From NCBI GenBank assembly GCA_015680685.1, contig MNCI01009155.1, positions 1 through 64,000 of the forward strand: a stretch of 64,000 nucleotides of DNA, read 5' to 3'. How positions within the stretch are numbered: the first letter of the stretch is position 1; every line of letters begins with the position of its first letter. This document shows positions 55,421-64,000 of the stretch, one piece after another. Made by a program: the position numbers and the translations under genes. Below the pieces are notes generated by a model that saw nothing but the letters and a program-made list of their open reading frames with translations, made no database searches and was not told the DNA's origin. The DNA comes from Gnetum montanum (lineage: Eukaryota; Streptophyta; Gnetopsida; Gnetales; Gnetaceae).

Positions 55421-57500
55421 TTAGTTACACTTTGGCTAAGATTGGACAATGGTAGATTGATTATTTTATTAATGATTTATTGTAGATGTCACCGAAGCTT
55501 GTTGGAATGGTTTAACTCTTGTAATTTAGTGTTTAATAGCTTATTTTTGAGTTAAACCTTTGTGGGAGTTAGAAAATCACAAAATATTTTCTATATAAAA
55601 TGGCACATTTGTAGTCCCCATGAAAAAGAGCTTACCTTTGGTAGTTGTAGGGTTGAAGAATAGAGTGATTTGGATAAATAGTTAGGAAGTTATGGGCTTT
55701 GGAAGGTTCTAGGCTCTAAAAATTTCAAAAATTGCCTTGGTGTTTATGAGAAAATTTAAAAATTTCAAAGTGGAATCATGTATGTATATACTTATTTTTT
55801 GTCATGTTGATGGGGCCTTATATATACGAGGCCTTGTATATGGGTCTGCTTCGTTGACAAGGCCAATAGGAAAAAATTTTGAAATTTAAATATCATGAAA
55901 AAATACAAGGAATTTTTCAATGAAATTGGTGTCTATGGAATCCTAGAGATGCCAAGAATATGATAAAATTATTGAAGAGGATCTTTGAAAGCTCAAAAAT
56001 TGAAAAATTTTATGGGGAATGCTTTTATTGAATAAAACTTGTAAAGGAGTACATGGTCTGTTGTAGAAGATGGATGTACAAAAGATTCTGATTGCAAGAA
56101 TGTCTAAGAATAAGATACTTAACAAATCCAACCAAAGGATATACAAGTGGATCCTCCCCATAGTAGGCACATGCCTTATTTGCCCTTATATAACCTCAAC
56201 CTAAGGAGTCTATGGGTCCCATAGATGGTTAATGATCAATGGAGGTTAAGAACCAAAACCTGCAAGATTCTACCTAAGAATTCAAATACATCAGGCCAAG
56301 ACATGAAATCAAGAACATGGACACCAGTAGTGAGGTGAGTTATTGTTAGCAGAGACAGATGATGAAGAGGATGGAATGGAGTCCCCAATTAAGGTCATAA
56401 GAAGTCCCTTATGGAGTTTATGATTAAAATGACCTGAGAAGATCTATCCTTAGTCTAGACCAAAACCAACCTCCTTCAATAACTTCACATCACCACTCTA
56501 AGACTGATCCACCCCCTCAACGCAAACGAGTGCTCTCACAAAACAACTACCATTTCATAAAAAGAAGAAAAAAGAAGTAGGAAGTAAGAGATGGCCTTAG
56601 TTAGAGGGGACTTGTAGGCATGGATAACATGTCTTTCTAGTCTCATAACCAATGCTTATAGCCTGTTTATTTATCTAAGGGATGTTCTTTGAATTTCCAT
56701 CATGTTTTTTTTTGTTTTTTTTATTTTTTCTCCTTTTTGGATGGAAACCACATCATGCAAAGACTTTATTTGACTTCTAGTTAGTGGTTGAAATGGAAAA
56801 GTAAGAAGTACATGAAAACACTCAAGCACCCAAGTAAGTGGAAGAGTACTAAGAGTATTGAGTTCACATGAAGTCACATCATGTGTAAACCTTTGAATCC
56901 CTCCCAATTTGGGAAACTACTAAGGTCACAAATTTATTATAAGTTGATTTAATGAAAGGAACCTCAAACTTCCAAAACAAGGAAAACCATAGATTTTGTG
57001 AATGGGTGGATGTCATGGACTCACTACCTTTTTCATGAAAAAGAAACCATAACTTAGCCATTGATACAAAAATTCCAAAAATAGAAACCAAACATTAGCA
57101 TACAAAACATAAAGCACAAACCATCATTAGTAACAACTATAAGACCATTATGTTCTGCTGGCAGAAAGTATGTTTATTAACAAAAATTTGAAAATCACAC
57201 TTAAACAAAATAAAGTAAAATATATAAGAAAGTATAAAATATCTAAGAAATATTGAAATGTACTAACAATGGTGCAAAATAAAAAATGGTGTAAAATGAA
57301 AAGAAGTTTTAAAATCAAAATAGGTGAAAATTAAATAACTTGCAAAATCAAAAATGTGTAACACAAAAAATAGAAAAACTAAGGAGCCATATGGATGATT
57401 AGCAGGAATGGCCATCTCTCCCATGATTTAGTTGGAAGGAGGAGATTTGAAAAATTAAGTGTAGTTGCTCATTCATTGAGCTAGTTATTGCACTAGCTTG
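55421..57500. other. AT-rich region, no feature recognised
   Basis: About 2 kb, with GATGGGGCC and GTTGACAAGGCC motifs at 55,810-55,865 that recall L-family U3 sequence and may mark the decayed 5' LTR of element D. The rest (including 56,000-56,600) holds no ORF or motif I can name. Near 57,490-57,370 weak minus-strand frames may be the C-terminal tail of the W2 integrase. Confidence 0.4.
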
Positions 57501-57599
57501 CTTAGGCTCATGGAAAAGCTTTACTTATTAGATGTTGACCAACTACTTTTTATCTGGGATCTTAGGTTTGCATATAGTCATAACCCAGAAGGAAAGGTT

Positions 57600-58660
57600 T
57601 CATCAATTATATAAGGTCTCTCCCAAAACATTTGGAATTTATCTTTTTGAGATACATGTGTGGGATTTCAGTAGAGAACCTTATCTTCTAGTTGAAATTT
57701 TACGTTCTATATTCTAAGGTCATGTTGTTTTTTATTGTATGCCTTGTGAACTTCATTCAAAGATAAGGTCACTAATCTATTTTCATCTAGCACATTGAAG
57801 TTGATCAATATTTCCTTTTGCACTAGAATTAGGTCAAGGTCCAAGTCATAGGTTGTTGAAAGTGTATGAAGCTTGAATTGGATAGAGAGCATTGGAAGTT
57901 TTTCGTACACTAGCTCACAGGGAAAGTAGCCAATAGGGAGTTTCCATGTTGAGTGGCAGGCCCAAAGAGCATTATTGAGTTTTGTGCTCTAGTCTTTCTT
58001 ATATTTGCTTATGGTCCTTGTTAAGATCTTTTTAATTTCCCTATTGGTGAGTTTTACTTGATCGTTTTCTTGGGGGATGATATGGTGTTATTAATTTACG
58101 TTCAACCCCCAAGTGTTACATCAACTTTCAAAGGTGATACTTGTAAAATGAGTTCCATTATTAGAAATCAGTGCACATGGAATCCCAAACCTATTTACAA
58201 CATGTTGCTATACAAATCTAGCAATAGTGGATGATGTACAATTGATGATGGCTACTGCTTCTACCCATTTGATGCAGTAGTCAACTACAACGATGATATA
58301 TGCCTTTTCATTGAACATGGGTGTGATGGAATCCATAAATTCTATGCCCCATATGTTAAAGGATTCTAGTGGGTGAATCCACTATTGAGGACCCTCCATT
58401 CAAGTGATCATCCTACCATCTCATTGATAACACTCACAAGATCAAACAAATTAGTGGACATCCTTGAAGATTATAGGTCAATAATATCCTACCATCAGGT
58501 TTTTTTATGTTCATGCATCTGCCAACATAGTCGCCTTTGCAAGGGCATTCATGAGCATCTTAGAGAATATGTAATTGATCCACATCAAGGACACACCAAT
58601 GAACTAGGCCATCGGCACATACCTTGTAAAAGTGTCTATTGATTTCCATGAAGTACTTTG
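57600..58660 (-). pseudogene. Athila-like element W2, integrase
   Basis: Minus strand. The core near 58,360-58,150 reads IWGIEFMDSITPMF, YIIVVVDYCIKWVEAVAI and RFGIPCALISNNGTHFTS: first catalytic region (Asp replaced by Glu in GIEFM), DY-TKWVEA, and the second Asp replaced by Asn. The C-terminal region (57,910-57,707) reads YEKLPMLSIQFKLHTLSTTY and FNVLDENRLVTLSLNEVHK, the LP-E---TL...LDE-R pattern of the lineage. Catalytic residues are lost. Confidence 0.68.
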
Positions 58661-58699
58661 CCTAATAAAGAAACTATTGTTTCTTCTTGAAGTCTAGAT

Positions 58700-60303
58700 A
58701 TTGTGGTATCTCTTAAATGAGAAGGTAAGTGAGGATGTCATTATACCATTTTGGTTCAAGGGGCACTTGGTTATTTATTGCTCCTATAAAAAGGAGTTTT
58801 TCTAGAAATTTATTAGAGAGTGAACTCTCCTCCTCTTCGTTATTCCATCTTAACTAAGAGAGGTGGTCAACAATCACATTCTTAGTCCCTTTCTAATCTA
58901 CCATTGTGAGATCAAATTCCTTCAAGATCATGAACTACTGTATGATACAAGGACTCAATGTTGGTTTTTTCATTAGGAAGCAAATGGAACTATGATCTAT
59001 GTGCATAAACACTTTGTATCTAAGTAAATAATGCCCGAACGTTTTGAGAGGATACACCATTGCCATTATTTATTTCTTAGTTGTAGTGTAATTCAATTGT
59101 TCAATAAAAATTCTTTAGCTCACATAGTGGATGCAATATGGATGTTTCTTATCATCCAACTATGTAAGCATGGCTCCCAAGGCATCATTAGATGCATCTA
59201 TCATTATATGAAATGGCTTGGACTGGTCTAGTGCTCGTAGAATTAGAGTTTCTATGATCTTCTCTTTTAACTGCTCGAATGCATGTTCACACTCCTTTGT
59301 CCAGATGAATGAAGCATCTTTGTTTGTAAGCTTAACCAACAATGTTGTGATCCTAGATAAATTCTCTATAAACCATTGGTAGTAGCTAATATGTCCAAGG
59401 AATGATTGGATGTTTTTAACCATCTCTGGTTGGCATGTGATTCCTTGGATGACCCTTCTCTTTTCAAGGTCTATCTCAATCCTTTCCTGATTAATTCTAT
59501 GTCCTAGTATTATGCCTTCTTGGACCATTAAATGTCTTTTTGCCAATTGTTCTTGAAGTTTGTTTCAACACATCTTTTTAGTACCTGCTCAAGGTAATCT
59601 AGGGCTTACTCAAATGTAGCCCCATAGGTAGAGAGGTCATCCATAAAGACTTCTACCTTGCTACCAATCTGCTATTAAAAAATACTAAGAACTAGGTGTT
59701 GAAATGTTGTAGGGACATTACATAGGCATTACATAGATGAAATGGTATCTTATATGTAAAAAGTCCCCCAAGGACTCGTGAATGTTATCTTGGCTTGATC
59801 TTCCAGCATGATTTGGATCTAGCTATAGCCACTATAACCATCCAAGAAGCTATAATAGCAATGCTCAGAGATAGTGTTCAACACTTGGTCCACAAATGAA
59901 AATGGAAAATGATCTTTAAATATTGTCATATTCAATAGCCTAGGTTGATACAAACCTACCACTTCCCATATTTCTTTAGCACAATAATGACTAGGCTAAC
60001 CAACTCATTATCGACAATGGGATAGATGAACCCCACCTTGAGGAGTTGTTCTATTTTCTCCTTAATGATTTGCTTTAATTTGGGATTCAACTACCTTTGT
60101 AGCTACCTTCTTAGCTTCATGGCTAGGTCCATGTAGATACGATGTTGGCATATCTTTGGATCAATTTTTGTTAGTTTGGGATATGACCATGCAAAGGCTA
60201 TTGACCATTTGTTGATGACCTTCAATAGCTTATCTTTTTGTTCAAGAGCAAGATTTGCATTGATTATGACTACCTTTCCATTGTTTAAAAATGTATACTC
60301 CAT
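58700..60303 (-). pseudogene. Athila-like element W2, RT and RNase H
   Basis: Minus strand. The pre-RT open frame at 60,303-60,103 (EYTFLNNGKVVIINANLAL, IAFAWSYPKLTKIDP) parallels W1. Degraded palm follows, with the catalytic VFMDDLSTYG readable near 59,650-59,620. The thumb and connection are in an open frame 59,546-59,160 (GIILGHRINQERIEIDLEKR, IQSFLGHISYYQWFIENLS, PFHIMIDASNDALGAML). RNase H with stops runs 59,160-58,850 (TTTKK..., FGHYLLRYKVFMHIDHSS, EFDLTMVD). It is better preserved than W1. Confidence 0.72.
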
Positions 60304-60699
60304 GTCAGCTGATAGAGTTTTTACCTGTAGGGGATTCTACTTGAAATGATCAGGGATTACTAACTCTTCCTAATCGGTGTCATCTTCAACATCAGGAAGT
60401 TGGTAATGAACTTGCTCAAGTTCATCCATGCCTTTGACATAAGCACATGTTAGGCTATTAGTAGGTTCTATGCATAATGTACTACTGTCAGAGTTAGCTA
60501 TCAACCACTAGGTGTCTTCTTGTTTTGTGGCTGCTACATATAAGAACCTTTGGATATTAGTTTCATGTGCACATTGATTACAAGCTTTAATGAATATACT
60601 TCTAATGGACAAGATTTTCTGCACACAATTACATTTTTTATCATTATACATAATGCATGAAAAATGGTTCTTTTCTAGCTATCCAAATTCATTTTCCTT

Positions 60700-61700
60700 G
60701 GAGATTTCCAAGGAGAGGTTCCATATGCCCAATCATGCATGAATTGTGCTTAACCAAGCATATTCCATAATGATGGGGAATTCACCCTTGCAATTTTCTA
60801 CCTTGATCACCAATAAATTAATAGGGTAGGACCACCCACAAATTGCTATCACAATGTCCTTCACTAATCCCAAAGGAACAATGATTGATGGTTTTACCAA
60901 TTGCAAACAGATGCTGCTCTTCTTAAGAGGTGGTGTGTTCCAACCCTTATACATGTCATGGGAGATGATATTAACACCGAAAATAAAATCAAGAAGAGCC
61001 TTGCATAGCTCATGTCCAATGATTTATAAGCAAATAAGAGGACTTTTCAGGTTAGATCTTTTCATGGGAAGATTTCTAGCCTTGATCCAATTGAAAACAA
61101 CATGAGTTAACATCACTGTGTAGATCCAAGGTGACATTTGTTTTGCATGATACTTGAATTTTATTGATGTAGAGGATGAGAGTGTTGGAGATATAGGGTG
61201 AATAACCACATTAGGTTGTGAGGGTTTGGGAGGACTATTGGGTTTGAAAAAGGGTGATTTCTTGGATCGATTGTCTAAACTACTTGACTCGAAGGCTAGT
61301 TGTGAATGTATAGCCCTTGTAGCATTTTGTTACTATGGATGTGGGGGAATTTCATCTTGCATGAATGGAACAAGAGGTAATTGAGTTGAGGATGAAGGGA
61401 TGTATGCAGATAGATGCAGAGGGTGATATGGATATGGGTTCTCCCCTTGAATAGATGATGAATAAGTCTGATGATACTCTAGAGGGTAGTAGTGATGTTA
61501 GAATGAGGCATGGCTTGCAAAGCTTCATAGAGAGATAGGTTGCTAAACATAGTACTCATATGGATTTAGTTGCCTATAAGGGTACTGCTACCTTGGCAAT
61601 GGCATTCCCCACGACCATGGTTGGTGCCACTATTGATATTGTTCATATGGTTGTGGTGGAGCTTCACTTGGGTAGTAAGCTTATTATTGCTAGTGTAACT
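60700..61700 (-). pseudogene. Athila-like element W2, protease and gag C-terminus
   Basis: Minus strand. 60,954-60,733 reads PSIIVPLGLVKDIVIAICGW, INLLVIKVENCKGEFPII, like W1. 61,209-61,024 holds the segment just before the active site. From 61,250 to 61,700 a Pro/His/Tyr-rich region is gag C-terminal sequence. The element ends abruptly near 61,700 without an LTR. Confidence 0.6.
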
Positions 61701-62799
61701 GCCTTGGATTTCTTTGAGGATAAAAATATGTCCTTTAGCCTTTATAATGCTCCTACAACTTTTTAGCATTTAGTCCTTAGCATATTTTAGTAATATATTG
61801 GTAGTGGTATGAAGGTCTTTATGGATTACTTCTCCACCTATGATACTAACTTTGAACATATATTGGAACATTATGAGTAAGTAATTAAATGATGTAGAGA
61901 AACAAACCTGTAGATCAATTAGCAAAATAGCCCCTTGATGATCAAAGATGGCATTGTCTTGGGGTATAGAGTTTCAAGAAAAGGAATAGAGGTGGACCTT
62001 GAGAAAGTAAGGGTCATCCAAGGAGTGACCAAGCAAAGTCAAACTATCAAAGATGTGTTGTTCCTTGGTCATATCAATTAATACAAGTGGTTCATTGAAA
62101 ACTTTTCTAGAATTACAAAACTGCTAGTAGAGCTCATCAAGAAAGATGAAATCTTTAAATAGACCAATGAATGCAAGTAAGAATTCCAACACCAAAAGCA
62201 GAAGCTTGTAGAAACCCCATTTCTATGTACACTAGATTAATCCAAGTCATTTCATATCATGAAAAACACATCTAACTATTCCTTGGGAGTGGTGCTTACA
62301 TAAATGAATGATCAAAAACATCCATATTATTTCCATTATGCAAGTTGAAACATAACTACACCACCACTGAAAAAGAACTCATGGTAGTGATGTATGCCTT
62401 GGAGAAAATTAGGTACTATGTTCTTGGATATCTAATTTTTGTGCATGCAGACCATAGCACAACCTGATTCTTGATGAATAAGCTAATGGTAATCCTCTAT
62501 GTCATATGGTGGTTGGTGATTTTATAGGATTTTAATCTTAAGATGATGGATAGAAAAGAAACCAAGAATGTAGTTACAAATCATTTATCTCCATTGTGAT
62601 GGAATAATAATAAGGATGTAAAACTTATATTTGATCAATCTCTAGATGAACTCCTCTTACCTAAGTCCATTGAAGTTTAAGTATTAAGGTTGCCAATTGG
62701 TATGATGAGTTTCTCTCATGTCTACTCACATAGGAGACTCCTATAGAATTGGATCATAGGAAGAAATAATAGTTTCTTCATCAGATCAAACATTACATA
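61700..62799 (+). pseudogene. Athila-like element, C-terminal half of RT and RNase H, plus strand
   Basis: Starts at NMSFSLYNAPTTF (consensus PFGLCNAPATF), then MKVFMDYFSTYDTNFEH where the catalytic FMDD reads FMDY, DGIVLGYRVSRKGIEVDLEK, FLGHIN, WFIENFSRITKLLVELI, and RNase H remains (NITTPP, FVHADHST, MMDRKETKNVV) to about 62,640. Orientation and lineage match the W1 RT half ending at 51,441, so the two may be halves of one element. It is cut at 62,800 by LTR C. Confidence 0.62.
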
Positions 62800-63595
62800 T
62801 GATGAGTGGTGAGGTATCCCTACACTCAACCATACAAATACGAGCGTTACACACACGATTTGATCGAACTCTATAGATGGACTAGTTGTGGCACCTAGAT
62901 AGTTAGCCTTAGATCATAGTTTGCTATCTTCTGACCTAGACTAGTATTATCTTTGTCACATATGGTCTAGTCCAGAGTGAGGTGTATGATGTGGTTCCTA
63001 ATCTAATGCTACTCCTGAAGGAAATGGAAAATAAGATTAACTAAGCTAGGAGGAAAGGGTGAGAGAGAATCTAAACTAGCCTAAGTGTGATGAGCATCCA
63101 TTCCTTGATTTTCTGTATACATCTTGGACTTCATGCATGACTACTACTGAGATTACCAAGCATAGATCCTAGGTATGCTATTGGATTACCAAGTAGTCAC
63201 ACTTAAATGCTCGTAATCAAGTCATACTTATTCCATGTTTTAACATGAGATAAGGGTGAGAAGATATTAACTAGGAAAGAAGCAAATAAAAATTAAGTAA
63301 ATAATTAATCTAAGTAAATGATGCAATGATGAAGTAATCTTGATCTTTATTACCGGTCATGTACGTGTCCAAGTACGTTACACTCGAATAAGGATACCGT
63401 ACAATTACAATCACCACATTGCAGGCATACACTAGGAAATAATTCTAACTCTAAGAAGGGAAAACTACAAGAGTTTGGGTAAGGAACTAAGAACTAACTC
63501 CTAAACTCATCTGTCTACCTCTTATTTATAGATGAGGAGACAGGCTGCGATATCGCATATGCGATATTGTGGTCACCCCAAATGACGATTCGTCA
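62800..63595 (-). repeat. L-family LTR (copy C, 3' LTR)
   Basis: Plus ends TGATGAGTGGTGAGGTATCC...GATTCGTCA, 796 bp. Minus TATA lies at 63,523-63,532. U3 has the palindrome GCGATATCGC and GCGATATTGTGG in place of the GATGGGG motifs. The purine tract GTGGGGGTA adjoins on minus. It is the best-preserved L LTR and closest to copy A. Confidence 0.82.
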
Positions 63596-64000
63596 TACCC
63601 CCACGGTTGAATGAAAACTCGTCCTCAAGTTACAGTGATTACATAGTGGATACATATGGGATTATTGAATGGTGAAAATGGGATTATGCCATAGTGTGGG
63701 ATGAAAGAAAAACAAAGACAAAACACAAAAATGGTGCTACAACTACAAAATTGTGGAACTCATGTAGTTCCAGATGGTGGTGGCTCCTCCGTTGGTGCTT
63801 TCCCTTTGTTTTGTGCTCCAGGTTTTGAGACTTGATGGCACTAAAGTATGGCCTAGAGCTTCTCCTCTTCAGTCTGAGGGTCTTGTGTCATCCATGCTAA
63901 TGTTCCAATGTTTGACGGAGTCATCACCTCCCACGGATAGGGTAGTTGCAGAAACGTTTGATTGGCTTTAACATACCAAGCTGCAAACACCTGTCATTCC
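63596..64000 (-). mobile_element. L-family element internal region, C-terminus of its ORF, running off the window
   Basis: Matches 1686-2110 closely, including the GAATGAAAACTCGTCCTCAAG segment and the minus-strand ORF end (PSNIGTLAWMTQDPQTEEEK then NKGKAPTEEPPPSGTT). It continues beyond 64,000. Confidence 0.75.

Overview
The window reads as a transposon-dominated stretch of a plant nuclear genome. I see no host housekeeping gene, rRNA or tRNA gene. Nearly everything belongs to LTR retrotransposons of the Ty3/gypsy order, nested in each other and decayed mainly by C/T and G/A transitions. It also holds short tRNA-derived SINEs and one Penelope-like element (PLE). PLEs are known from conifers and lycophytes but are rare in flowering plants, so a non-flowering vascular plant with a large genome is my best guess; this is inference only.

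Layout. 1-8.7 kb: SINEs, a non-autonomous 'L-family' LTR element (LTRs near 0.8-1.7 and 4.7-5.5 kb) whose minus-strand ORF carries a plant-transposon-protein-like domain plus coiled coil, and a broken chromovirus-like gag/RT. 8.7-9.4 kb: an L-family LTR cut by an 'X-family' element, which is itself split by an 18.6-kb 'Y' element of the Tat lineage at 11,118-29,708 (minus strand). Y has both LTRs, a 5-bp target duplication GGTTT, PBS, PPT, gag, protease, RT, two RNase H domains and integrase. 29.7-34.1 kb: the rest of the split X element (gag and protease only). 34.1-36.6 kb: a decayed Penelope-like RT on the plus strand. 37.1-38.5 kb: LTR fragments. 38.65-47.7 kb: a second X element, again gag and protease without pol. 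48-64 kb: an Athila-like element on plus, interrupted by a decayed L element and by a second Athila-like element on minus; then the start of another L element running off the end.

The most striking object lies inside the Y element between its protease and RT: a nine-exon gene on the opposite strand (18,103-22,707). Its introns are 75-528 bp with GT/AG ends and phases that match throughout. It encodes an FCP1/NIF-like phosphatase-related domain with its catalytic aspartates apparently lost, then a plant-transposon-protein-like domain, then an acidic coiled-coil tail. It carries three TAG stops and two frameshifts. Because it is antisense to the element's transcript, its introns would survive retrotransposition. 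Direct AGTTTA-type tandem repeats bracket it, and related repeats sit at other module borders in Y and X elements, suggesting modular assembly.

Limits: all family calls come from reading motifs by eye. Positions of decayed coding regions are approximate. A single N at 38,649 and 187 Ns at 44,197-44,383 mark assembly joins.
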